Shown here in pieces: positions 1 to 5,068 of a stretch of 5,471 nucleotides of DNA (its first letter is position 1; each line of letters begins with the position of its first letter). The notes beneath the pieces were generated by a model. It searched no databases. It saw nothing but the letters and a program-made list of their open reading frames with translations, and was not told the origin of the DNA. Both the position numbers and the translations under genes were made by a program. Source of the stretch: Gammaproteobacteria bacterium (GTDB taxonomy: Bacteria > Pseudomonadota > Gammaproteobacteria > Chromatiales > Sedimenticolaceae). The DNA lies in NCBI GenBank assembly GCA_020445165.1, contig JAGRHE010000181.1, forward strand, positions 1 through 5,471, written 5' to 3'.

Positions 1-33
1 TGAACCAACACCACTGACACCCTGCTCGTGGCA

Positions 34-49
34 ACGGACAGGGGTCCGT
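34..49 (-). terminator. Short hairpin at the 3' end of the hypothetical gene (weak terminator candidate)
   Basis: A perfect 6-bp inverted repeat, ACGGAC (34-39) and GTCCGT (44-49) with a 4-nt loop, lies at the end of the minus-strand hypothetical gene and overlaps the first base of its TGA stop codon. Read on the minus strand it is followed by TTGCC rather than a run of T, so it lacks the tract of a classical intrinsic terminator. It may stabilise the 3' end or contribute weakly to termination. The stem is short enough to occur by chance. Confidence 0.25.
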
Positions 50-363
50 CAGATATCGTCCTGCAGCGCCTCGTCCGGGTCCCAGCCGAGTTCGCGCGCA
101 CGCTTGATGGCCGCATCGTAGATCTCGCGGTGGCGTTTCATAAGGTCCGGCGGCAGGCACGAGACCATGTGGCCGTACTTTTCCCACTCCGCGGTAACCT
201 GGCCATACAGGGCGTCGACGCGCTGCGTCGACCATCCCTCGCCGGTCTCGGTGTCCAGGATCAGGCCGAACAGCCATGCGTCACGGATGATGTTGCCGGT
301 CGGGTTCATCGCGCCCTTCGGGTCCTTGTCGATACCGGCGTAGATCTTGTTTTGCTTCGGCAT
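49..363 (-). CDS. Conserved hypothetical protein, 104 aa, soluble
   Basis: Function unknown. The product is a small, charged, soluble protein with no signal peptide or membrane segment. It begins MPKQNKIYAG, has a central stretch containing GNIIRDAWLFGLI (about residues 24-36) and a GEGW turn, and ends in a probable helix (PPDLMKRHREIYDAAIKRA, about 71-89) followed by GWDPDEAL and an acidic tail. I chose the ATG at 363 because the region from MPKQ onward looks like a conserved protein; the frame stays open to a TTG at 429, but that would overlap the start of the divergent phosphatase. No strong Shine-Dalgarno sequence is visible upstream. The start codon lies in one arm of a 10-bp inverted repeat shared with the phosphatase upstream region. 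Similar small proteins exist, to my recollection, in sulfur-oxidising gammaproteobacteria, but I know no assigned role. Confidence 0.75.
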   Translation of the reverse strand: MPKQNKIYAGIDKDPKGAMNPTGNIIRDAWLFGLILDTETGEGWSTQRVDALYGQVTAEWEKYGHMVSCLPPDLMKRHREIYDAAIKRARELGWDPDEALQDDI

Positions 364-417
364 GCCTGGAATGCTCTGATCGCTGAAATTGGCGCGAATA
401 CTAGCAAATTCCAGGCA
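363..417. promoter_or_regulatory. 10-bp inverted repeat in the divergent gap (candidate operator or RNA stem)
   Basis: TGCCTGGAAT at 363-372 is repeated exactly in inverted orientation as ATTCCAGGCA at 408-417, leaving a 35-nt spacer. The two arms nearly span the 65-bp gap between the minus-strand hypothetical gene and the plus-strand phosphatase. One arm includes the first base of the hypothetical gene's start codon, and the other ends 11 nt before the phosphatase ATG. Arm centres are 45 bp apart, about four helical turns, which would suit two bound protein units on one face. Alternatively, a transcript crossing both arms could fold and hide the start region of the hypothetical gene. The symmetry is seen directly; any regulatory role is inference. 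Confidence 0.4.
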
Positions 418-428
418 CCCACCCCGCA

Positions 429-1037
429 ATGCCAGATCCTTCCCGCACCCTGATCGACTACCTGCGCCACGGCCAGCCCGAGGGCGGCCAGTGCTATCGC
501 GGCAGCGGTGTCGACGACGCCTTGTCGGAACGGGGCTGGCAGCAGATGCAAGCCGCCGCGGCCGCGGTCGATGGCTGGCAGCGCGTGATCAGCTCGCCGC
601 TGCAACGCTGTCGCGCCTTCGCCGAATCGCTCGCTGACGAACGCGGTCTGCCGCTGAGCGTGGTCGACGATCTGCGCGAGGTCGGCTTCGGCAGCTGGGA
701 AGGCGTCACCCGTGAACAGCTCAAGCGCGAACGCGCGGCCGAGTACCGGGCCTTTTACGACGACCCGGTCAACAACCGGCCTGCCGGCGCCGAGCCGCTC
801 GAGGCATTGGCGGCGCGGGTCGGCAAGGTATTCGATGGACTCGCCCGGCAATACGCCGGCGAGCACGTCCTGGTGGTCGCACACGCCGGGGTGATCCGCG
901 CGACACTCGGCCACGTAACCCGGATGCCGCCGGTCAACTGGTACCGGGTCCAGGTCGACAATGCCGCGCTCAGCCGGTTCCGGGTCGATGGCGCGCGCGC
1001 GCAGCTGATCGTGCACAATTGGCGCTCATCGCTCTAG
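429..1037 (+). CDS. Histidine phosphatase family protein (RHG type; alpha-ribazole phosphatase/phosphoglycerate mutase-like)
   Basis: A cytoplasmic phosphomonoesterase of the histidine phosphatase superfamily, 202 aa, the usual length for the short bacterial branch. The RHG signature is at residues 13-15, with His14 the expected phosphorylated nucleophile. LSERGWQQM (32-40) is the usual second block. SSPLQRCR (55-62) supplies the phosphate-pocket Arg60. REVGFGSWEG (83-92) carries the likely proton donor Glu84. VVAHAGVIRA (149-158) supplies the second catalytic His152. The active site is therefore complete. The ELxEVxFGxWEG-like block resembles CobC (alpha-ribazole-5'-phosphate phosphatase, cobalamin synthesis), but no cobalamin gene is nearby, so substrate is open. 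The ATG at 429 is the first possible start before the RHG block; a good Shine-Dalgarno is absent (only AGG at 413-415). It is divergent from the hypothetical gene and 70 bp upstream of the SRPBCC gene. Confidence 0.88.
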   Translation: MPDPSRTLIDYLRHGQPEGGQCYRGSGVDDALSERGWQQMQAAAAAVDGWQRVISSPLQRCRAFAESLADERGLPLSVVDDLREVGFGSWEGVTREQLKRERAAEYRAFYDDPVNNRPAGAEPLEALAARVGKVFDGLARQYAGEHVLVVAHAGVIRATLGHVTRMPPVNWYRVQVDNAALSRFRVDGARAQLIVHNWRSSL

Positions 1038-1095
1038 ATGCTTAGCCTGTCAGTTGCATCGGGCAGCCGGACCACCGAACTGCAACCGCACACAT

Positions 1096-1100
1096 GGAGA
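1096..1100 (+). promoter_or_regulatory. Ribosome binding site fixing the SRPBCC start
   Basis: GGAGA lies 7 nt before the ATG at 1108. This selects 1108 over the in-frame TTG at 1054, which has no such site and would add 18 residues of unlikely sequence ahead of the membrane anchor. Confidence 0.65.
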
Positions 1101-1107
1101 CCGCAGC

Positions 1108-1656
1108 ATGGCCTTTGCCCGCATCGCCTTTCGCACCCTGTTCATTCTGCTGATTCTTTTTGCCGCAATCGGCCTAATGTTGCCCTCGTCGACCACGGTC
1201 GAGCGCAGCATCGTGATCGATGCACCGCCGGCAAAGGTGTTCGATCAGCTCAATGGCATGCGCGCCTTCCATGCCTGGTCGCCCTGGTCACAGATCGATC
1301 CACAGACGGTTTACGAATTCAGCGGCCCGGACCAGGGCGTCGGCTCACGCATGAACTGGTACAGCGGCAACGAGCAGGTTGGCCAGGGCAGCCAGGAGAT
1401 CACCCTCAGCGTGCCGGCACAGAAGGTTGTCACCGCGCTGCAGTTCGGTGACAAGGGCAGCGGCGTCGCCACCTTTCTGCTCGACCCCGAGGGTGGCGCG
1501 ACCCGGGTACGCTGGCAATTCAGTACCGAATTCGGCTGGGACCTGTTCGGCCGCTACGTCGGCCTACTGCTCGACAACATGATTGGCAGCCAGTACGACC
1601 GCGGCCTCAAGGACCTCAAGGCGCGGATCGAAAACAAGCCCGGCGCGAGCAGCTGA
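1108..1656 (+). CDS. Membrane-anchored SRPBCC (START-like/polyketide cyclase) family protein
   Basis: A 182-residue protein with one N-terminal hydrophobic helix (about residues 8-25, FRTLFILLILFAAIGLML) and a soluble SRPBCC domain behind it. The domain starts with the typical first strand and helix (VERSIVIDAPPAKVFDQL, 31-48). A WSPW motif follows at 57-60, then a run of beta strands, and the long C-terminal helix (LLLDNMIGSQYDRGLKDLK, about 153-171). These blocks match the family layout in which a WSPW-type motif precedes the ligand cavity and a D..IG..y.rGL..LK helix closes it. The fold binds hydrophobic ligands in many members, but the ligand here cannot be deduced. The domain probably sits at the inner membrane; which face is not clear from the sequence. 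It ends one base before the stop of the opposing small membrane protein gene. Confidence 0.85.
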   Translation: MAFARIAFRTLFILLILFAAIGLMLPSSTTVERSIVIDAPPAKVFDQLNGMRAFHAWSPWSQIDPQTVYEFSGPDQGVGSRMNWYSGNEQVGQGSQEITLSVPAQKVVTALQFGDKGSGVATFLLDPEGGATRVRWQFSTEFGWDLFGRYVGLLLDNMIGSQYDRGLKDLKARIENKPGASS

Positions 1657-1657
1657 C

Positions 1658-1834
1658 TCAGCGGCCGCGGACGGACACTGTCAGCAGCACCACCAGCACG
1701 GCGCCGACGCCCAGCCCGAGCAGCTCACTGTCGATCCGCATCCAGCCGCCGGCCATCGCGACCAGCACGCCGACGGCAGCGACGCCAAGCAATACAAACA
1801 CTGCAGCTAACCAATGCTGGGAGCGATCGGGCAT
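1658..1834 (-). CDS. Small hypothetical membrane protein, 58 aa, two predicted helices
   Basis: I do not recognise a named family. The frame starts MPDRSQHW at the ATG on 1834 and encodes two strongly hydrophobic segments: about residues 9-27 (LAAVFVLLGVAAVGVLVAM) and about 37-54 (ELLGLGVGAVLVVLLTVS). A short polar WMRIDSE link joins them, and a basic VRGR tail ends the protein, which suggests both ends face the cytoplasm. Two clean membrane segments from MPDRSQ to the stop, filling an otherwise empty gap, argue that it is real. The upstream purine match (TAAAG right before the ATG) is weak, which lowers confidence. Its stop is one base from the SRPBCC stop, and its start is 32 bp from the divergent hydrolase start. 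It could be a membrane-stress or subunit-type small protein, but nothing shows which. Confidence 0.55.
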   Translation of the reverse strand: MPDRSQHWLAAVFVLLGVAAVGVLVAMAGGWMRIDSELLGLGVGAVLVVLLTVSVRGR

Positions 1835-1837
1835 CTT

Positions 1838-1843
1838 TATACT
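1838..1843 (+). promoter_or_regulatory. Candidate -10 box for the MBL-fold hydrolase
   Basis: TATACT matches five of six bases of the sigma-70 -10 consensus and would place transcription start near 1850, giving a leader of about 17-20 nt before the hydrolase start. No good -35 hexamer is found 16-18 bp upstream, where the opposing small gene's 5' end lies. Confidence 0.3.
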
Positions 1844-1858
1844 GATGTCTTGAATACC

Positions 1859-1863
1859 GGAGA
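1859..1863 (+). promoter_or_regulatory. Ribosome binding site bearing on the hydrolase start
   Basis: GGAGA lies 3 nt before the first ATG (1867) and 6 nt before the second, adjacent ATG (1870). The spacing favours initiation at 1870, which would shorten the product by one residue. Confidence 0.6.
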
Positions 1864-1866
1864 CCC

Positions 1867-2826
1867 ATGATGACAGAGGCCATCGGACACGACAGCTACC
1901 TGATCGACACCGGCCTGTATGGCCCGCTGCACGCCGCCTGTTACCTGGTCGCCGACCAGGGTGAACTGGCACTGATCGATACCGGTACCCGGCATACGCT
2001 GCCGCGGATCCTCGATGCGATCGAATCGATCGGTGCCAAGCCGGGGCAGGTGCGCTACGTGATGCCGACCCATGTCCATCTCGACCATGCCAGCGGTGCC
2101 GGCGCTCTGATGCAGACCTGTCCGAATGCGACCCTGATCGTGCATCCGAAGGGGCTGCCGCACATGATCGATCCGGCCAAGCTGCAAGCCGGCGCCACCG
2201 CGGTATACGGCGAGGATGCCTTCCAGCGCGATTTCGGCGACCTGGAGCCGATCGCCGAACAGCGCGCACGCGCGGCGGACGATCTCGAAACTTTCGAACT
2301 GGGCGCACGCCGCCTGCAGTTCATCGACACCCCCGGCCACGCCAACCACCACGGCTGCATCTTCGACCATGCCAGCGGTCATCTTTATACCGGCGACACC
2401 TTCGGCCTCGGCTACCGCCAGCTGCGCGACGAGGCCAGTGGCGATGCCCTGCTGGTCGCAACGACAACCCCGGTCGCGTTCGATCCGGACGCCTGGTTCG
2501 ACAGCCTCGACCGGATGATGGCGCTCGACCCGCAGGCCTGCTGCCTGACCCATTTCGGCTGCCTCGACCGGCCGCAGGAACGGGTCGACATGCTGCGTGA
2601 CAGCATCCGCGACCATGTCGAGATCGCCCTGGCCGAGGAGCAACGCGACAGCGACGGGCGCGAACAACGGCTGCAGGCCGCGGTCGAGCGCCTGCTGGTC
2701 GATGCCGGGCGACGCCACAGCCGGCTCTCGGCCGAAGCGGTGCGCGAGATCTTCGCCTCCGACATCGACCTGAATGCGCAGGGTCTGGGCATCTGGCTGG
2801 CACGGCGGGCGAAACGCCGCGCATAG
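1867..2826 (+). CDS. Metallo-beta-lactamase-fold metal-dependent hydrolase
   Basis: A 319-residue cytoplasmic hydrolase of the metallo-beta-lactamase superfamily, glyoxalase II/RNase Z-like branch. The metal site is complete: THVHLDH (68-74) gives His69, His71, Asp73 and His74; TPGHANHH (155-162) gives His158; TGDTFG (175-180) gives the bridging Asp177; and LTHFG (227-231) gives His229. The first strands (YLVADQGELALIDTGTR) and the GxG-type turn before the HxHxDH loop are as expected. After the core, residues about 235-319 form a charged, helical C-terminal extension containing several Arg/Glu-rich stretches, which probably shapes substrate access. The substrate is not identifiable; thioester, lactone or phosphoester hydrolysis are all possible in this fold. 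The gene starts 32 bp from the divergent small membrane protein gene and ends 90 bp before DAHP synthase, apparently transcribed on its own. Confidence 0.9.
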   Translation: MMTEAIGHDSYLIDTGLYGPLHAACYLVADQGELALIDTGTRHTLPRILDAIESIGAKPGQVRYVMPTHVHLDHASGAGALMQTCPNATLIVHPKGLPHMIDPAKLQAGATAVYGEDAFQRDFGDLEPIAEQRARAADDLETFELGARRLQFIDTPGHANHHGCIFDHASGHLYTGDTFGLGYRQLRDEASGDALLVATTTPVAFDPDAWFDSLDRMMALDPQACCLTHFGCLDRPQERVDMLRDSIRDHVEIALAEEQRDSDGREQRLQAAVERLLVDAGRRHSRLSAEAVREIFASDIDLNAQGLGIWLARRAKRRA

Positions 2827-2881
2827 TGTTCACCTATCGTCCCGGTTGAAAACCTTGCATGGCACCGCAGCCGAGGGCCGC

Positions 2882-2887
2882 TATAAT
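2882..2887 (+). promoter_or_regulatory. Consensus -10 box (TATAAT) of the DAHP synthase promoter
   Basis: A perfect TATAAT sits 29 nt before the ATG at 2917, predicting a start of transcription near 2894 and a leader of only about 23 nt. The -35 is poor: the best nearby match, TTGCAT at 2855-2860, is 21 bp away, longer than usual. This pattern suggests either a weak promoter or one aided by an activator. I see no TRP/TYR-type operator palindrome around it. Confidence 0.5.
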
Positions 2888-2916
2888 CCGCCCAACTCAC
2901 GAACCCGATCCCGACG

Positions 2917-3984
2917 ATGCAGAAAACAGACGACCTTCGAATCCAGGCCATCAACGAAGTGGAGGCGCCGGCGACGGTCCATCAGCGCCACCCGATCACG
3001 GCCGAGGCATCGGAAACGGTTGCGGCATCGCGTGAAGCCATTCATCGCATCCTCACGCGCCAGGATGACCGCCTGCTGGTCGTGGTCGGCCCCTGCTCCG
3101 TGCACGATCCCAAGGCCGCGCTGGACTATGCCAAGCGCCTGATCGCACTGCGCGAGAAGCTCAAGGGCGAGCTGATGATCGTGATGCGGGTGTACTTCGA
3201 AAAGCCGCGCACCACGGTCGGCTGGAAGGGCCTGATCAACGACCCTGACCTGGACGAGAGCTTCCAGATCAACAAGGGCCTGAACCTGGCACGCGAGCTG
3301 CTGCTCGAGATCAACCAGATGGGACTGCCCGCCGGCACCGAGTTCCTCGACCTGATCAGTCCGCAATACGTCGCCGACCTGATCAGCTGGGGCGCGATCG
3401 GCGCCCGCACCACCGAGAGCCAGGGCCACCGCGAACTCGCTTCCGGCCTGTCCTGCCCGGTCGGATTCAAGAACGGCACCGACGGTACCATACGCATCGC
3501 GGTCGATGCGATGCGCGCCGCCGAACGCCCGCACGTATTCCTGTCGCTCACCAAGGAAGGCCGCTCGGCGATCTTCAACACCACCGGCAACCCGGACACG
3601 CACGTGATCCTGCGCGGCGGCAAGCGTCCCAACTACGATACCGAATCGGTCACCGAAGCCGCCGAGGAGATGGTCAAGGCGGGCCTGACACCTAACCTGA
3701 TGATCGATTTCAGTCATGCCAACAGCCGCAAGCAGCACGAAAAGCAGATCGAGGTTGGCGAAGACGTCGCGCGCCAGATCCGGCGCGGCAATGACAACAT
3801 CATCGGCGTGATGGTGGAAAGCCACCTGGTCGGTGGTCGCCAGGACCTGGGCGGCAACGGCGACGGCCTGCTCTACGGGCAGAGCATCACAGATGCGTGC
3901 CTGTCGTGGGGCGACAGCAAGCCGCTACTGGAAAAGCTGGCCAGCGCCGTGCGCAAGCGGCGCGAGGCGCGCGAGGAGGACTGA
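2917..3984 (+). CDS. aroG: 3-deoxy-7-phosphoheptulonate (DAHP) synthase, class I, AroG-type
   Basis: It condenses phosphoenolpyruvate with erythrose 4-phosphate to DAHP, the first committed step of the shikimate pathway (EC 2.5.1.54), in the cytoplasm. At 355 aa it is close to the 350 of E. coli AroG and co-linear with it. It shows LLVVVGPCSVHDP (53-65), MRVYFEKPRTTVGWKGLIND (90-109), GARTTESQ (162-169), PVGFKNGTDG (181-190) and DFSHANS (264-270). Metal ligands expected from AroG are present: Cys60, His267, Glu301 and Asp326. The N-terminal DDLRI segment and Phe208/Ser210 (AroG Phe209/Ser211) match the phenylalanine-sensitive isoform; tyrosine-sensitive enzymes usually carry Gly at the Ser position. 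A one-residue-longer, Gly-rich loop (GGRQDLGGNGDG, 306-317) replaces the enteric loop between Glu301 and Asp326. There is no clear Shine-Dalgarno, but the ATG is supported by alignment with AroG's N-terminus. Confidence 0.96.
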   Translation: MQKTDDLRIQAINEVEAPATVHQRHPITAEASETVAASREAIHRILTRQDDRLLVVVGPCSVHDPKAALDYAKRLIALREKLKGELMIVMRVYFEKPRTTVGWKGLINDPDLDESFQINKGLNLARELLLEINQMGLPAGTEFLDLISPQYVADLISWGAIGARTTESQGHRELASGLSCPVGFKNGTDGTIRIAVDAMRAAERPHVFLSLTKEGRSAIFNTTGNPDTHVILRGGKRPNYDTESVTEAAEEMVKAGLTPNLMIDFSHANSRKQHEKQIEVGEDVARQIRRGNDNIIGVMVESHLVGGRQDLGGNGDGLLYGQSITDACLSWGDSKPLLEKLASAVRKRREAREED

Positions 3985-4008
3985 CGCGCGACGCCATATC
4001 GTCGCGCG
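3985..4008 (+). terminator. Strong hairpin directly after the DAHP synthase stop
   Basis: CGCGCGACG (3985-3993) and CGTCGCGCG (4000-4008) form a perfect 9-bp GC-rich stem with a 6-nt loop (CCATAT), beginning on the base after the TGA stop. No T-run follows, so it is not a canonical intrinsic terminator. It may act as a 3' stabilising stem or a Rho-related or bidirectional pause element. The HD gene begins 82 nt further on with its own ribosome binding site. Confidence 0.45.
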
Positions 4009-4077
4009 CCGGCTCAGGCGCTGTACTCAGAACGCAAACCCGGTCGGTTCCCGTCGACCCGCATTCAGCAATCCATC

Positions 4078-4083
4078 GGAGAA
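4078..4083 (+). promoter_or_regulatory. Ribosome binding site of the HD-domain gene
   Basis: GGAGAA lies 7 nt before the ATG at 4091, a good Shine-Dalgarno with ideal spacing. It fixes 4091 as the start, although the frame is open much further upstream into the end of DAHP synthase. Confidence 0.7.
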
Positions 4084-4090
4084 CGTAAAG

Positions 4091-4549
4091 ATGACGCAGC
4101 TGCCCGACGAGGCAGCGGCAAACGCGTCCGTGCGCGCATCGCTGCCGCTCAAGGCCATGCGTCCGGCCGAAAAGGCGCACCGTGGCATCCGGCGCGAGGC
4201 GCCCGCCGGCGAGGACCACCCGGATTATTTTCTGCACCTGACCGAAGTCGCCTGGCGCCTGCAGGCCGCCGGTATGCCGGACGAGGATATCGCCGCCGGA
4301 TTCCTGCACGACGTGATCGAAGACTGCGACTACGAGCGCGACTCATTGACCGCGGCCATCGGCAATGCCGAGGTCGCCGACCCGGTCGAGTGGGTGTCTG
4401 AGCCGGACGCGGATCACGCCTCGTGGCAGGCGCGCAACAGTGGCTACCGGGAACGACTGGCGTGTGCGCCGGGGGCTGCCCGGGCGCTGTCGTGCGCCGA
4501 CAAGACGGCCAATAGCGAGGACATGCTGCGCCTGGTGCGCAAAGGGTAA
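4091..4549 (+). CDS. HD-domain protein, SpoT/MESH1-like (p)ppGpp hydrolase, truncated by an in-frame stop
   Basis: The 152-residue product carries the blocks of the HD metal-dependent phosphohydrolases related to the hydrolase domain of Rel/SpoT and to MESH1. These are HRGIRRE (30-36, Arg35 aligning with the substrate-contacting Arg), FLHLTEVA (47-54, His49), AAGFLHDVIED (68-78, His73-Asp74 and Glu77-Asp78) and LSCADKTAN (133-141, Asp137 and Asn141). The spacing of His73-Asp74, Glu77-Asp78, Asp137 and Asn141 reproduces the known catalytic set. The HR...H segment is about three residues longer than in MESH1. A TAA at 4547-4549 ends the frame right after MLRLVRKG, inside the region where relatives continue for about 60 residues, and matching sequence does continue in the same frame to 4741. 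A strong ribosome binding site shows the gene was built to be translated. Either it is a pseudogene, or a shortened protein keeps the catalytic residues but lacks the last helices. Confidence 0.7.
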   Translation: MTQLPDEAAANASVRASLPLKAMRPAEKAHRGIRREAPAGEDHPDYFLHLTEVAWRLQAAGMPDEDIAAGFLHDVIEDCDYERDSLTAAIGNAEVADPVEWVSEPDADHASWQARNSGYRERLACAPGAARALSCADKTANSEDMLRLVRKG

Positions 4550-4741
4550 TGGCTCGGCGATTTCCTGTCCGTCCGCGCAGCCGACCAAGTGAGGAAATTT
4601 CACGCCCTGCGCGAACCATTCGACGGTCGCGTACCGGTCGCACTGCTCGATGCCTTCGATGCGGCATTCGCGGAGCTGGAGCAACGCACGATCGAAGAGC
4701 GGCGTACCTCGAATGAACGCCCGACTGACCGCACTGAGTAA
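4550..4741 (+). pseudogene. 3' remnant of the HD-domain gene beyond the internal stop
   Basis: Directly after the TAA, and in the same frame, the sequence reads WLGDFLSVRAADQVRKFHAL, then REPFDGRVPVALLDAFDAAF and a charged tail ending DRTE before a TAA at 4739-4741. The pattern (W..F..... followed by a helix, then a proline-valine-A-L-hydrophobic helix ending AELE) is what follows the ADK..N block in this HD family. The 63 residues plus the 152 before the stop would give a protein of about 216 residues, the normal size for the family. One base change, for example CAA or GAA to TAA, explains the break with no frameshift. No ribosome binding site supports independent translation; the ATG overlapping the stop (4549-4551) is in another frame. 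Confidence 0.65.
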
Positions 4742-5068
4742 TGGGGGGACTCTGCCGGTCGCTGCCCCGCAGACATGCCCGCTGTGAGAATCGGAAATGG
4801 GCCTGGATTGTCCCGCCAAATGACGTGAGACTCTAGGCAGCACCCGGCCAGGAGCAGTCGAAATGGAGTACCGGCCGCAACCCCTCAGGTTCACGAAAGC
4901 GGACGTTCAGAGCTCGTAATCAGGTAGCCAGAGCGTCTCGGTGCTGCTCGTTGATGACGGTAGCCAAGAACGATTTGTTCAAACGCATGTTGCCATAACT
5001 GGAATGTGCACAAGAATTCTCGCGGATTTAGGCGGCAGTCGTGAGGCCAGTTCTTGCCATGACGACAC
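4742..5068. other. Gene-free 327-bp stretch between the broken HD gene and acr3
   Basis: I find no convincing gene here. The short frames on both strands give Arg/Pro/Ser-rich or compositionally odd products without family resemblance. The right part is poorer in G+C than the rest (29/60 at 4981-5040). Small symmetries are present but weak: AACTGG (4997-5002) with CCAGTT (5047-5052); an interrupted stem GTCGT (5038-5042) with ACGAC (5062-5066) just past the acr3 stop, without a T-run; and the 8-bp palindrome AGAATTCT (5013-5020). The stretch may be a junction between native chromosome and an acquired arsenic-resistance segment, or decayed sequence. No tRNA, insertion-sequence end or long direct repeat is visible. 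Confidence 0.5.

Noticed and set aside
429..1037. Naming the phosphatase cobC
   Set aside because: The active-site blocks fit, but the superfamily is broad and no cobalamin gene is nearby, so the symbol is not justified.
1051..1086. Possible terminator between the phosphatase and SRPBCC genes (GTTGCA 1053-1058 with TGCAAC 1081-1086)
   Set aside because: Only 6 bp with a 22-nt loop, with competing alternative pairings and no T-run. Not distinguishable from chance.
1837..2718. Open frame of 293 codons on the minus strand opposite the MBL-fold hydrolase
   Set aside because: It mirrors the reading frame of a gene with a complete metal site, and the product is compositionally skewed with no recognisable domain.
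2881..3825. Long open frame of 314 codons on the minus strand opposite DAHP synthase
   Set aside because: It lies wholly antisense to an unambiguous aroG, and its product shows no family blocks. Such frames arise from GC-biased codon use on the real strand.
4547..4552. Stop codon readthrough or recoding at the TAA in the HD gene
   Set aside because: UAA followed by UGG is not a known readthrough context, and no selenocysteine-type or pseudoknot-like structure was seen nearby. A simple nonsense change or sequence error is more likely.
4343..4894. Minus-strand frame of 183 codons across the HD gene and the following gap
   Set aside because: It is antisense to the HD gene on both sides of the internal stop, and no motif or ribosome binding site supports it.
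4963..5058. Near-inverted repeat GCCAAGAAC (4963-4971) with GTTCTTGCC (5050-5058) as a mobile-element end
   Set aside because: One mismatch over nine bases, no transposase or target duplication, and no long repeat. Too weak to call an element.
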